From positions 1,922,001 to 1,986,000 of the forward strand of contig NZ_CP085036.1 in the NCBI RefSeq assembly GCF_020535405.1: a stretch of 64,000 bases of DNA. Direction: 5' to 3'. Positions 1 through 9,099 of this stretch are shown here, piece after piece. Under the pieces are notes generated by a model, which made no database searches, was not told the origin of the DNA, and saw nothing but the letters and a program-made list of their open reading frames with translations. The stretch comes from Antiquaquibacter oligotrophicus (GTDB taxonomy: Bacteria; Actinomycetota; Actinomycetes; Actinomycetales; Microbacteriaceae). Position numbers and translations under genes: made by a program. The stretch's first letter is position 1, and every line of letters begins with the position of its first letter.

Positions 1-798
1 CTCATCTACCCCGCGGTCAGGACCGCGTATCTCGCGTTCACCAATCGCACGGGTGAGTTCATCGGTCTCGACAACTTCGTCTGGATGTTCACCCAGCCGC
101 AGATCATCACCACCCTCATCAACACCCTCGTGTGGGTTGCCCTCGTCCCGACGCTGTCGACGGCCATTGGCCTCGCCTACGCCGTCTTCATCGACAGGTC
201 ACGAGGCGAGAAGGTGCTCAAGGCGCTCGTGTTTATGCCGATGGCGATCTCGTTCGTCGGTGCCGGCATCATTTGGCGCTTCGTCTACGAGTACCGTGCC
301 GAGGGCTTCGAGCAGATCGGAATCCTCAACCAGATCATCGTGTGGGTGGGCGGTGAGCCGCAGCAGTTCCTCATCAACTCGCCGTGGAACACGCTCTTCC
401 TCATCATCGTCATGATCTGGATCCAGACCGGTTTCGCCATGGTGCTGCTCTCGGCAGCAATCAAGGGTGTTCCGACGGAGATCATCGAGGCCTCTCGCCT
501 CGATGGGGCCAACGGCTGGCAGCAGTTCGTGAACGTCACGATCCCGGGCATCCGCCCCACCCTCGTGGTGGTCGTCACGACCATCTCCATTGCCACCCTC
601 AAGGTCTTCGACATCGTCCGAACCATGACGGGCGGCAACTACGACACGAGCGTCATCGCCAATGAGATGTACACCCAAGCGTTCAACCGCGGCGAGTACG
701 GGCAGGGTTCCGCTCTCGCGCTCGTGCTGTTCATCATGGTGCTGCCGATCGTCATCTACAACGTGAGAGTCATGCGCAAGCAGAGGGAGATCCGATGA
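1..798 (+). CDS. Carbohydrate ABC transporter permease, MalF/UgpA type (5' end outside window)
   Basis: Inner-membrane subunit of a CUT1-type sugar importer. The reading frame is open from base 1 (begins LIYPAVRTAYLAF), so the start codon lies upstream and only the C-terminal ~265 residues are visible. Several hydrophobic helices are present. The cytoplasmic EAA loop that docks the ATPase is seen as EIIEASRLDGANGWQQF followed by the IPGIRP segment. The stop overlaps the start of the next permease in an ATGA, the usual MalF-MalG arrangement. The binding protein is presumably upstream and the ATPase is not in this window. Substrate cannot be told from the sequence; alpha-glucosides or other oligosaccharides are typical for the family. 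Confidence 0.9.
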   Translation, partial: LIYPAVRTAYLAFTNRTGEFIGLDNFVWMFTQPQIITTLINTLVWVALVPTLSTAIGLAYAVFIDRSRGEKVLKALVFMPMAISFVGAGIIWRFVYEYRAEGFEQIGILNQIIVWVGGEPQQFLINSPWNTLFLIIVMIWIQTGFAMVLLSAAIKGVPTEIIEASRLDGANGWQQFVNVTIPGIRPTLVVVVTTISIATLKVFDIVRTMTGGNYDTSVIANEMYTQAFNRGEYGQGSALALVLFIMVLPIVIYNVRVMRKQREIR

Positions 799-1733
799 GC
801 TACGCCAATGCAGAGGCCGTCGCGGAGCTCGACGAGCCCATCGGTCAAAAGGGTCAGCCCCAGAGCAAGGCGAGTCGTGTCAAGCAGCGACTGACGTCGC
901 GGTGGGCCACCGCCGCGGCGATCGTCATCGCCTTCATCTGGACCATCCCCACGTTCGGACTCTTCGTCTCGTCGTTCCGTCCGGCGGATGACATCCGCAG
1001 CAGCGGCTGGTGGACGATCTTCACCAACCCCGCCTTCACCCTCGAGAACTACGGCGATGTGCTGTTCACCTCGGGTGCGTCGTCGGCCAACCTTGGTTCA
1101 TACTTCATCAACTCGCTCGTCGTCGCGATCCCCGCGACCCTGTTCCCGATCGCGCTGGCAACGATGGCCGCCTACGCGTTCGCCTGGATCAAGTTCAAGG
1201 GGAGCGCGGCGATCTTTGTGCTCATCTTCGCGCTGCAGATCGTGCCGCTGCAGATGGCACTCATCCCGCTCCTGCAGATCTTCTCGCAGGTGCTCGGCAT
1301 CTCGGGCAGCTTCCCGGCCGTATGGATAGCGCACACGATCTTCGGTCTGCCGTTGTGTATCTTCCTGCTGCACAACTTCATCGCCGAGATACCCTCCGAG
1401 GTGATCGAGGCCGCGAAGATGGATGGCGCGAGCAACACCCAGGTGTTCTTCCGCATCATCATCCCGCTCGCCACACCCGCGATCGCGAGCATCGCGATCT
1501 TCCAGTTCCTCTGGGTCTGGAACGACCTGCTCGTGGCCCTCGTGTTCTCGGGCGGCACGGTCGATGTCGCGCCGCTCACGCAGCGACTCGCGGAACTCGT
1601 CGGCAACTTCGGCCGTAACCAGGAACGCCTTCCTGCCGCGGCATTCATCTCACTCATCATCCCGTTGATCGTCTTCTTCGGGCTGCAGAGGTACTTCGTG
1701 CGAGGACTGCTGGCAGGCTCCACGAAGGGCTGA
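795..1733 (+). CDS. Carbohydrate ABC transporter permease, MalG type
   Basis: Second permease of the CUT1 importer, 312 residues. A cytoplasmic N-terminus of about 40 residues precedes six predicted membrane helices. The EAA loop reads EVIEAAKMDGASNTQVFF and is followed by the IIIPLATPAI segment. The C-terminus (QRYFVRGLLAGSTKG) has the family-typical YF..GL..GS.KG ending. The ATG start overlaps the upstream permease stop by 4 bases, so the two are translationally coupled. A hairpin with a T-run follows 27 bases after the stop, marking this as the last gene of its operon. Confidence 0.92.
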   Translation: MSYANAEAVAELDEPIGQKGQPQSKASRVKQRLTSRWATAAAIVIAFIWTIPTFGLFVSSFRPADDIRSSGWWTIFTNPAFTLENYGDVLFTSGASSANLGSYFINSLVVAIPATLFPIALATMAAYAFAWIKFKGSAAIFVLIFALQIVPLQMALIPLLQIFSQVLGISGSFPAVWIAHTIFGLPLCIFLLHNFIAEIPSEVIEAAKMDGASNTQVFFRIIIPLATPAIASIAIFQFLWVWNDLLVALVFSGGTVDVAPLTQRLAELVGNFGRNQERLPAAAFISLIIPLIVFFGLQRYFVRGLLAGSTKG

Positions 1734-1759
1734 GACTGAGGGACGGGGCACTTCCCTCG

Positions 1760-1798
1760 CGCCGGCGTCGACTACCCCAGGTCGGCGCCGGCGTTTTT
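1760..1798 (+). terminator. Rho-independent terminator of the sugar ABC permease operon
   Basis: The arms CGCCGGCG (1760-1767 and 1786-1793) form a GC-rich stem, extended inward with a mismatch, and are followed directly by five T residues (1794-1798). It lies just after the MalG-type permease stop and before the cyclase promoter region. Confidence 0.85.
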
Positions 1799-1887
1799 CC
1801 TGCGCGAGGACCGCGTTCGGTGCTGTCGCTCGCGCCCGTCGGATCGCTAAAGTGAACTCCACACAGCACTGAACCGCACGGAGCGTC

Positions 1888-4068
1888 ATGACGCAGGCAC
1901 CACCGCAGTCGCCAGCACCGCCGCAGCCGCAGGACGGCACGGTGGCGGCACCGCTGCGCCCGGGCCTCAGCATCCGGTCGGCGCTCCTCATCATGCTGCT
2001 GCTCGTGAGTATCACCTCGAGTGTTGTCGTAGGGTTCATCGGATTCGTCAACGGCAGGGAGTCGCTGCGCGAGGCCGCCTTCGATCGCCTCACCGAGGTG
2101 CGGGATTCTCGAGCTCGCGAAATCGGCGCACTCTACGAGACCATCCAGAACAACCTGCTCATCAACGCGCGCGGGCAGAGTGTCGCCGAGGCGATGCAAC
2201 TCTTCTCCGCGGGCTTTGCGGAGCTCCAGACTGTCGAACTGACCGAGAGCGAGCGCGCCACGCTCGAGTCCTACTTCGACGAGCAGTTCGGCACGATGCT
2301 CGCCGAAGTCAACGGTGCTCCCGTCGATGCGAGCACCTTCACGCCAACCGACCCGGCACAGGCCTATCTCGTGTACAACTACACGACACCCCACGAGTCG
2401 TTTAGCGATGCCATCGCCGTCAACAACGCAGGCGACGGCAGCGCGTGGTCGGCCGCACACGCAGAGCACCACGACTTCTTCCGACGGATGACCGAGATCT
2501 TCCGCTACGAAGACGTCATGCTCATCGACGCCAACGGCAACATCGTCTATACGGCCTTCAAAGGGGTGGACCTCGGGAGCAACCTCGACTCTGGTCCGCT
2601 TCAACGCACGAACCTCGCCCAGGCCTACGCCCAGGCCATGACGGGCAATGTCGCCGACTCCGTCGTTGTGACGGATTTTGCCCCATACCCGCCATCGCTC
2701 GGCAAGCCGGCATCGTGGGCGGTCACCCCTGTCGCCATCGACGGCGAAATCGTGGGGGCGCTCGCCGTCGAGATGCCGATCAGTCAGATCGACGCGGTCA
2801 TGACCGGTGGCGGCGACTGGTCGCAGGGAGGTCTCGGTGAAACCGGCGAGACCTACATCGTCGGGGCGACCGACCAACTCATGCGCTCGCAGTCGCGAGT
2901 GCTCGCCGAAAACCCAGCACGGTTTGAACGTGAGTCCGTCGCCGCGGGAACCTCGCCGGAGGTCGCTCGGCAGGCGGTCGAGACCCAGAGTCCGCTCCTG
3001 TTGCAGCCCGCCCGCACGGAGGCCGTGACATCCGCGGCGGCCGGGGGAGTCGGCACAACGCTCGCGGCGAGTTATCTCGGCGGGGAAACCATCGCCGCCT
3101 ATGCGCCGCTCGATATCACCGGGTTGGACTGGGTCATCGTCGCCGAGCTGGAGAGTGACGAGGCCCTCGCCCCCGTTGAGGACTTCACTCGCAACCTCGT
3201 GTTGTCCTCCGCCGTGATCGTGCTGCTCGTCTCCGTGCTGTCACTCGTGATCGCCGGGGCCATCGTTCGACCCCTGCGTCGCCTGCGGGATGCCGCACGT
3301 CGGATCGCGGCGGGCGAGACGGGTGTTCAGGTCGACGCCGGGACGAGTTACGAACTCGCGGACGTCGGTGCGGCGTTCAACGACATGAGCAAGAGTCTTC
3401 AGGTCAAGGCGCAGCTCCTTGAGGAACAGCAACAGGAGAATGAGCGCCTCCTCCTCTCGCTCATGCCGGAGGCACTCGCCAAGCGCTACAAGGAGGGTGC
3501 GCACACGATCGCTCTCGACCACCAAGAGGTGACCGTCATGTTCGCCGATATCGTCGGCTTCGAGGCGTTCAGCAGAGGCAAGTCGTCGGAGGCCGCTCTC
3601 GAGAATCTCAACGAGATCCTCCGGGCCTTCGACGAGGCCGCCGACAGGCTCGGCATCGAACGCGTGCGCAGCACACGGTCCGGTTACCTCACGAGTTGTG
3701 GGCTCATCGTTCCGCGCGTCGACAACGCTCGCCGGATGGTCGAGTTCGCGGTGCAGTTGGAGCGCATCCTCCATCGCATCGGCGGCAAATACGGCGCGGA
3801 GCTGTCGCTCCGTGCGGGAATCGACACGGGAACGGCAACGAGCGGCCTCATCGGGCAGCGACAGATCTCCTACGACCTGTGGGGAGACGCGGTCAACCTC
3901 GCGTTTCAACTCCAATCGGGTGAGACCGACAGCGGTATCTTCCTCACCCAAGCCGTAGTGGACCGGCTGCCCGACACGGTCCATGTGCGGGAGTGGGGCA
4001 CGCTCGAGTCCCCGACCGGGCCGCAGCGCATCTGGCGCGTGGACACCGACGATGAGGCGGCGGGGTAG
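1888..4068 (+). CDS. Membrane-bound class III adenylate/guanylate cyclase-like protein with degenerate active site
   Basis: 726 residues. Layout: short Pro-rich cytoplasmic N-terminus, first membrane helix (about 32-54), a large extracellular sensor region (about 55-430), second helix (about 436-459), HAMP linker (about 460-512), a short coiled region, then a class III cyclase domain (about 545-715). The first metal Asp is kept (FADIVGF, D554), as are the Asp and Asn of DLWGDAVN (D663, N670). The second metal Asp (usual GD) is replaced by RS (R597-S598), the adenine-reading Lys is Arg (R594) and the transition-state Arg is Gln (Q674). Catalysis by the canonical route is therefore doubtful. 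It ends three bases before a channel gene carrying a cyclic-nucleotide-like domain; from memory M. tuberculosis Rv2435c-Rv2434c is a similar pair. The ATG follows an ACGGAG ribosome site. Confidence 0.85.
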   Translation: MTQAPPQSPAPPQPQDGTVAAPLRPGLSIRSALLIMLLLVSITSSVVVGFIGFVNGRESLREAAFDRLTEVRDSRAREIGALYETIQNNLLINARGQSVAEAMQLFSAGFAELQTVELTESERATLESYFDEQFGTMLAEVNGAPVDASTFTPTDPAQAYLVYNYTTPHESFSDAIAVNNAGDGSAWSAAHAEHHDFFRRMTEIFRYEDVMLIDANGNIVYTAFKGVDLGSNLDSGPLQRTNLAQAYAQAMTGNVADSVVVTDFAPYPPSLGKPASWAVTPVAIDGEIVGALAVEMPISQIDAVMTGGGDWSQGGLGETGETYIVGATDQLMRSQSRVLAENPARFERESVAAGTSPEVARQAVETQSPLLLQPARTEAVTSAAAGGVGTTLAASYLGGETIAAYAPLDITGLDWVIVAELESDEALAPVEDFTRNLVLSSAVIVLLVSVLSLVIAGAIVRPLRRLRDAARRIAAGETGVQVDAGTSYELADVGAAFNDMSKSLQVKAQLLEEQQQENERLLLSLMPEALAKRYKEGAHTIALDHQEVTVMFADIVGFEAFSRGKSSEAALENLNEILRAFDEAADRLGIERVRSTRSGYLTSCGLIVPRVDNARRMVEFAVQLERILHRIGGKYGAELSLRAGIDTGTATSGLIGQRQISYDLWGDAVNLAFQLQSGETDSGIFLTQAVVDRLPDTVHVREWGTLESPTGPQRIWRVDTDDEAAG

Positions 4069-4071
4069 GCC

Positions 4072-5502
4072 GTGCAGATCTGGAACGAGCCGTGGTTCTG
4101 GCCAGCAGCGGGTGTCATCATCGGGCTGCCCATCATCCTGCTGGTCCTCACCGAACTGCAGAGCCTTCTCGAGCGTCAGCGCAATCGCGCCGCGAAGATC
4201 GTGCTGCTCCTGCGCAACTACGTCGCACCGGTGGGTGCGCTGCTGCTCCTCTTGAACCAGGCGACCTACGCCGACATCGACCTCACGTGGACCCAGGTGA
4301 CGGCGACGGTTTTCGGCTTCCTCATCATCCTCGTTCTCCTGAACGGGCTGAACTACGTCATCTTTGTGACCGCGAGGCAGGGCACGTGGCGCAGCAAGGT
4401 GCCCTCGATCTTCGTCGACATCGTGCGCGTCATCCTCATCGTGGTGTGCCTCGCGATCCTGTTCTCGATCGTGTGGAATGCGGATGTCGGCGGCTTCTTC
4501 ACCGCGCTCGGCGTCGGGTCCATCGTCATCGGTCTCTCCCTGCAGAACGCGGTCGGATCGGTTGTCTCCGGCCTGTTCCTACTCTTCGAGCAGCCCTTCA
4601 GCCTGAACGACTGGATCGAGGTGGACGGACTGCGCGGGCAGATCGTCGAGGTGAACTGGCGTGCGGTGCACCTCAAGGACTCCAGTGGTGTGCACATCAT
4701 CCCCAACGCGACACTCGCCGGAAGCACCTTCCTCAACATCTCTCGCAGCGATTCACCGTTCGAGGCAACGGTGGTGCTGAGGTTCTCGTCGGACGATGCG
4801 CCGCAGGACGTCATCGACACGTGTGTGGCGGTCGCGGCCGACCTGCCGACGGCTATGCCGGGGGAGCCGGCATCCGTCAAACCCATCGAGAAGTCGAAGT
4901 ACGTCATCGATATCCCCGTGCGAAGCCCCGCGGACAACTACAAAACGATGAAGCTCTTCCGCACCCACATCTGGTACGCGGCCCGCAGGGCGGGACTGCA
5001 CCTCGACGGCAATGACAACGACACGTTCAACTCGCAGGAGAACGTGCATGAGGCCGTCGAGCGTGTCGCGTCGGCCCTCTATCTCGGTCACGACGACATC
5101 GAGGTGGTCGCGCACGACGTGCGACTCGAGCGCTATGGAGAAGGGGAAACCATTCAGCGGGCGGGTGAGGTGCCCACGGGGATGCGCTACATCATCAGCG
5201 GCGCCGCGACACTCTCGGTCACGACGGACGAGGGCACCGAGGTCACGTTCGCCGTTCTCGATCGGGATGACGTGCTCGGACTCACCGCCCTCACCCGCCA
5301 GGGGGTGGCGGCCACCGCCCGCGCGATCAGCGATCTCGCCCTCCTGTACGTTCCCGTCTCGGTGCTGGATGCCCTCGTCAAGACCCGTCCGCAACTCGCA
5401 CGGGACGTGGGACTGGCGATCGACCACCGGGCCTCGCAGGCGAAAGCCGCCTTCGAGGCCGCGGGGGTCGTGAGCACCCAGCACCGGGATTTCATCAGCT
5501 GA
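4072..5502 (+). CDS. MscS-family channel with C-terminal cyclic-nucleotide-binding-like domain
   Basis: 476 residues, GTG start three bases after the cyclase stop, so probably co-translated. Membrane helices occupy about residues 8-175. The MscS pore helix and beta-domain junction are recognisable at about 146-200 (GLSLQNAVGSVVSG, then FSLNDWIEVDGLRG and IIPNATL). The alpha/beta vestibule runs to about 300 and a CRP-type beta-roll from about 345 to 460. In the nucleotide pocket the usual G-E is G-L (LGLTAL) and the phosphate-binding Arg before the A-T/A-R-A segment is Val, so cAMP or cGMP binding may be lost or altered. Such fusions are known as bacterial cyclic-nucleotide-gated channels. The last 8 bases overlap a convergent gene. 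Confidence 0.87.
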   Translation: MQIWNEPWFWPAAGVIIGLPIILLVLTELQSLLERQRNRAAKIVLLLRNYVAPVGALLLLLNQATYADIDLTWTQVTATVFGFLIILVLLNGLNYVIFVTARQGTWRSKVPSIFVDIVRVILIVVCLAILFSIVWNADVGGFFTALGVGSIVIGLSLQNAVGSVVSGLFLLFEQPFSLNDWIEVDGLRGQIVEVNWRAVHLKDSSGVHIIPNATLAGSTFLNISRSDSPFEATVVLRFSSDDAPQDVIDTCVAVAADLPTAMPGEPASVKPIEKSKYVIDIPVRSPADNYKTMKLFRTHIWYAARRAGLHLDGNDNDTFNSQENVHEAVERVASALYLGHDDIEVVAHDVRLERYGEGETIQRAGEVPTGMRYIISGAATLSVTTDEGTEVTFAVLDRDDVLGLTALTRQGVAATARAISDLALLYVPVSVLDALVKTRPQLARDVGLAIDHRASQAKAAFEAAGVVSTQHRDFIS

Positions 5503-6196
5503 TCGCGATTGTCTCCGTGCGAGGAAGACGGATGAGCTTGTAGGCGGCGACGAAGATCGGGGCCATGAGCGGTGCCACCGCGAGGGCCGCGATGACTCCG
5601 AGGTTGAACATCGGCACGATGAAGGCGAGCAGGGGCAGCGGAGCGATCCACCAGCTCACCACACGAGCGCGAGCGAGCCCGAAGCTGAGGGCGGGAACAC
5701 CCAGCATCGAGAACACCTGGGCAGTGATGAGCCACACGCCGGCCGAAGCCTCTTTGGCGCCGGCATCCATCGCGAGGGCCTGCTCGATGGAGAGGTTGTT
5801 TCCGGCTGAGATGAGGAACCAGTCGGACAGCAGCAGGCCGGAGAGCTGCACGGCGCCGAAGGCGACGATCACAGCCGTGATGGCAACCCACGCGCGTCCG
5901 CGCCGCGCCGCCACGAGACCGATGACACCCATGACGCCGAGGGCGAGCGCCACCCATGCATAGTGCAACAGGTTGGCCGAGATGAGGCTCACGGTCGGGT
6001 CGGCGGCCAGGGAGGCGATGTAGCCGGCCTCGCCGGGAAGTGTCTGTGGGGGCGAGAAGACCATGCCAGCCGACAGGAGCACGGGGAATGCCGCCAGGGC
6101 GACACCCGCGAATCGGAACAGGCCGACCGGGATCCGTCTGGTGGATGCCCCGACCGGGGCTTCGGGGGTGGACGTTGGGGCGAAAATGTCAGTCAT
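5495..6196 (-). CDS. Six-helix membrane protein of unknown function
   Basis: 233 residues. A Pro/Thr-rich cytoplasmic N-terminus of about 22 residues is followed by about six hydrophobic helices, with one extracellular loop containing SAGNNLSIEQALAMDAGAKE. The shape resembles DUF998/DUF4386-like small membrane proteins, but I cannot assign a family. The start is supported by an AAAGG ribosome site (top-strand about 6203-6208). It lies 102 bases downstream of the response regulator on the same strand. The gap contains a GGGAC-rich site very like the one in front of the lipoprotein gene at 9100-10674, so it is probably a member of the regulon of that two-component system. Its 3' end overlaps the MscS-like gene by 8 bases. 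Confidence 0.75.
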   Translation of the reverse strand: MTDIFAPTSTPEAPVGASTRRIPVGLFRFAGVALAAFPVLLSAGMVFSPPQTLPGEAGYIASLAADPTVSLISANLLHYAWVALALGVMGVIGLVAARRGRAWVAITAVIVAFGAVQLSGLLLSDWFLISAGNNLSIEQALAMDAGAKEASAGVWLITAQVFSMLGVPALSFGLARARVVSWWIAPLPLLAFIVPMFNLGVIAALAVAPLMAPIFVAAYKLIRLPRTETIAIS

Positions 6197-6250
6197 GAGT
6201 ATGCCTTTCGAGCATCGGGGTGGTTGATGCTCCCAGGCTCTCGGGCATCG

Positions 6251-6295
6251 ATCCCGGGCCGACAGGGCCTGCGGTCCCGCAGCTGTCCCGTCGTG
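6251..6295 (-). promoter_or_regulatory. GGGAC-rich site A, probable response-regulator binding region before the membrane protein gene
   Basis: Read on the minus strand, the segment contains CGACGGGACAGCTGCGGGAC, then a CCCTGTCGGCCCGGGAT block. It aligns with few changes to 10694-10741, which precedes the lipoprotein gene. Two CGGGAC boxes one helical turn apart are typical of NarL/LuxR-type regulator sites. That the neighbouring regulator binds here is inference. Confidence 0.5.
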
Positions 6296-6298
6296 AGA

Positions 6299-6961
6299 CT
6301 AGAGGCGGCCCATCCCAGAATCGCGCGCCCGCACGATAGCTTCGGCTCGATCGGCCACCTGGAGCTTCGTGAAGATGTTCGAGGTGTTGTTCCGCACCGT
6401 CTTGGGGGAGAGGAAAAGTGTTTGGGCGATCTGCGCGTTGGAGCGGCCGGCGGCGAGGAGGTCGAGGATCTCGCGCTCGCGCGCGGTGAGTTGGGGGAAC
6501 GCGACATCCGGCACCTTGGCCGACGGCCCGCTCACGAAGAACTCATTCACCCGGCGAGCGATCTCCGCGCCGAACACGAGGCCACCCGAGGCGACCATGT
6601 CGATCGCCTGACGGATCTCGGACTGAGCAGCGCCCTTGAGTAGATAGCCCTTCGCTCCAGCTCGCATCGCGGCGAAAACTGTCTCGTCGTCGTTGGACAT
6701 CGTGAGGACGAGCACCTTGATGTGCGGTTGGGTCGACGTGATCTCCCGCGTCGCCGCGATGCCATCGAGCTCCGGCATCTGCACGTCCATGACCACGACA
6801 TCGGGCTGCGCCTCGGCGATCGTCTCGATCCCCTCGCGTCCGTCTCCCGCCGTGGCGACGACCTCGATGCCGTCCATCGACGAGAGAAGCATGGCAAGTC
6901 CGTCGCGGAACACGGGGTGGTCGTCGACGATCACGATCTGGAGCGGAGTGGGGTCGGTCAT
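6299..6961 (-). CDS. NarL/LuxR-family response regulator
   Basis: 220 residues. The receiver domain (1-120) has the acidic pair D13-D14, the phospho-acceptor D59 (VVVMDVQMPELDG) and the conserved Thr and Lys (VLTMS; GYLLKG). A LuxR-type helix-turn-helix at about 152-212 shows LTAREREILDLLAAGRSN and LSPKTVRNNTSNIFTKL. Its start overlaps the histidine-kinase stop by 4 bases (ATGA), so kinase and regulator form one transcription unit. The similar GGGAC-rich sites before the lipoprotein, kinase and membrane-protein genes are its likely targets. The signal sensed is unknown. Confidence 0.93.
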   Translation of the reverse strand: MTDPTPLQIVIVDDHPVFRDGLAMLLSSMDGIEVVATAGDGREGIETIAEAQPDVVVMDVQMPELDGIAATREITSTQPHIKVLVLTMSNDDETVFAAMRAGAKGYLLKGAAQSEIRQAIDMVASGGLVFGAEIARRVNEFFVSGPSAKVPDVAFPQLTAREREILDLLAAGRSNAQIAQTLFLSPKTVRNNTSNIFTKLQVADRAEAIVRARDSGMGRL

Positions 6962-9054
6962 GGTGTGGCATCCTCTGCGGCGGGGACGGGAAGGGGAAGG
7001 GTGGCTCGCACGAGAACTCCGGGGCGGTCGGCGCCCGGTTGTGCTTCGGAGAGTTCGACGCTGCCGCCGAGTTCGGTGGCGCGGGAACGTAGGGAGACCG
7101 TGCCGACACCCGCGACGGAGGTCGCCGAAATACCGATGCCGTCATCCTCGATCTCCACGACGAGTGCGGCGTCAGTGCGGATGAGCCGCACGACCGCTGC
7201 CGTGGCGCCGGCATGCTTGACGACGTTGGTGAGCGCCTCAGAGGCGATGCGATAGGCGGCGACCTCGACCGCGGCGCTCAGAGGCTCGATGGGGGATGGC
7301 ACACTCACGGAGATCGCGAGGTCACCACCGCTCAACCGGTCAGCCTGTTGCTCGACAGCCCTCGCAAGACCCAGGTCGTCGAGCGCCGGTGGCCGGAGGT
7401 CGTGCACTAGCCGCCTGATTTCTGCGATCACTTCGCTCGACTCGTCGATGGCCGTATCGAGAACACTCAACGACTTCTCGGGCTGCTTTTCGATGAGATT
7501 GCGCGACGTCTCCAGTCGGAGCCGGATGCCCCCCAGCAGCGGCCCCAAACCGTCGTGCAGTTCGCGCCGGAGCCGAGAGCGCTCCTCCTCGCGCGCGGTG
7601 ACGAGACCCTCGCGGATCGCCTGCAACTCCCGGTTCAGTTCGGCGTTGAGGATCGCGGCGGCGGCAAGCCGCACGAGATCGCTCAGGAGCCTCCTGTCCC
7701 GTGGCGAGATCGCGGGGCGCCTGCCCTCTTGCATGAGGATGCGGCCGATGTGTTTGCCGTCGTGCTCGAGGGGGAGCGACGCGGTGTGCGCGGCGGGTGT
7801 TCCCACCTCGGAGGTGATGACCGTGCCATCCGGCCTGTCGAGCTCGACTCGAACGAAGCCGGAGGCAAAGGCGCTCGCGATGGAGCGGGCGAGTTCGGTG
7901 AGCTGGTCGCGAGTTCCGCCCGCTTGCTCCAGTCGGCCCGCGAGTTCGGAGACGACGGCGTACGGATCGTCACGCCTGCCGTTGACGAGCCTGCTGGCCG
8001 CCCGGAAGAGCCGGTCGCGCAGCGGCGCGTAGGCGACCACCACGATGAGCAGGGCTACGAGCATCGTCACGCGGTCGTCGAAGATCGCGCCGACGAGGAG
8101 GTAGATGCCGACGTCGACGAGTAGAACACTCGCGATGAGGAGTGCGTAAACGAGCGTCCAACTCAGCAAGCGGTCCACGGTGTACAGACCGTGTCGCGTG
8201 ACGGCGATGAGGATCGAAACGCTGACAAAACCGAGCCCAATCGTGAAGGCGAACTCCTGCACGATCACTGGCAAAAACGAGGAGACGACGAGCAGAGCGA
8301 CAAAAACCAATCCAGCCCAGATCAGCCACCGCAGTTGGGCCCGACGCTCGAAGCTCGCACCGCGACGACGGCTGATGGTGACGGCAATGGCGAGGATGCT
8401 CGCGATCGCCGCGCTCGGTTGCGCGATCGTCGAGAGTGTCGCCCAGACCGCGTCCGGTAGCGGGATCGCGAGGAAGCCGGGGTCGAATCTCGCGAGCTGT
8501 TCTTCACGCACGGCGATACCCCCGCCGAGGTTCTTCGCCGGCTGCAGGATGAAGGTGATGGGGAGCAAGGAGGCGAGCGCGAGACTCACGATGCTCACGA
8601 TGCGCCAGGCGCCCGTCGCCAGGCGACCGTCGGGGAAGAGGAGCAGGATGACCTGGATCGGAAGCAGCAGAATCGACCCAAATCGCGCGAAATACCAGAA
8701 ACCCCACGACGCGAGTGCGGAGTCCTCGCCTGTCACCAGCGCTAGGTTGACAACCCCGATGGCCGGTCCGTCGAGCGCCCACAGGGCCCCGAAGATGGTG
8801 AGCACGATCGCGACCGGATGCCCGCCAACCTGCCACACCAATAGTGCTCCGGGAACAACGAGCACAAGCCCCGCGACCGCTGCCGACCACGCGGAACCGG
8901 CGTACGACGGGTCGCCGGCGAGCTGTTCGAGGGTCACCGAGTCCAGCCAGATCGATGCGACCGTCGCGGCAACGCTCACGAGCACCATCGCGACCGCCAC
9001 CACCCGCCAGGCGATGAGCGAGGCGGGTGGTGGCACGGCAGTCATGAGCACCAT
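6958..9054 (-). CDS. Membrane sensor histidine kinase (HisKA_3 type)
   Basis: 698 residues. About nine or ten hydrophobic helices occupy the N-terminal half (about 13-345). A GAF-like region (about 365-470) follows, then the HisKA_3 dimerisation box with the phospho-His in RRELHDGLGPLLGG (about residue 500), and a C-terminal GHKL ATPase domain with an N-box (ALTNVVKHA) and a G-box (VEIEDDGIGI). It partners the regulator that overlaps its stop. The start is uncertain: an in-frame ATG lies three codons downstream and neither has a strong ribosome site. It lies 45 bases after the lipoprotein gene, and that gap holds a perfect CGGGACT/AGTCCCG palindrome suggesting autoregulation. Confidence 0.92.
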   Translation of the reverse strand: MVLMTAVPPPASLIAWRVVAVAMVLVSVAATVASIWLDSVTLEQLAGDPSYAGSAWSAAVAGLVLVVPGALLVWQVGGHPVAIVLTIFGALWALDGPAIGVVNLALVTGEDSALASWGFWYFARFGSILLLPIQVILLLFPDGRLATGAWRIVSIVSLALASLLPITFILQPAKNLGGGIAVREEQLARFDPGFLAIPLPDAVWATLSTIAQPSAAIASILAIAVTISRRRGASFERRAQLRWLIWAGLVFVALLVVSSFLPVIVQEFAFTIGLGFVSVSILIAVTRHGLYTVDRLLSWTLVYALLIASVLLVDVGIYLLVGAIFDDRVTMLVALLIVVVAYAPLRDRLFRAASRLVNGRRDDPYAVVSELAGRLEQAGGTRDQLTELARSIASAFASGFVRVELDRPDGTVITSEVGTPAAHTASLPLEHDGKHIGRILMQEGRRPAISPRDRRLLSDLVRLAAAAILNAELNRELQAIREGLVTAREEERSRLRRELHDGLGPLLGGIRLRLETSRNLIEKQPEKSLSVLDTAIDESSEVIAEIRRLVHDLRPPALDDLGLARAVEQQADRLSGGDLAISVSVPSPIEPLSAAVEVAAYRIASEALTNVVKHAGATAAVVRLIRTDAALVVEIEDDGIGISATSVAGVGTVSLRSRATELGGSVELSEAQPGADRPGVLVRATLPLPVPAAEDATP

Positions 9055-9068
9055 CGTGGCAGGTGAGG

Positions 9069-9097
9069 TGTCCCGCGCGCACGGGACTGGAGTCCCG
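9069..9097 (-). promoter_or_regulatory. GGGAC palindrome (site C) before the histidine kinase gene
   Basis: CGGGACTGGAGTCCCG at 9082-9097 is a 7+7 perfect palindrome with a 2-base centre, and another TGTCCCG box follows at 9069-9075. It fills the 45-base gap between the lipoprotein stop and the kinase start. It shares the GGGAC core with sites A and B, which points to autoregulation by the encoded response regulator (inference). Confidence 0.5.
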
Positions 9098-9099
9098 CA

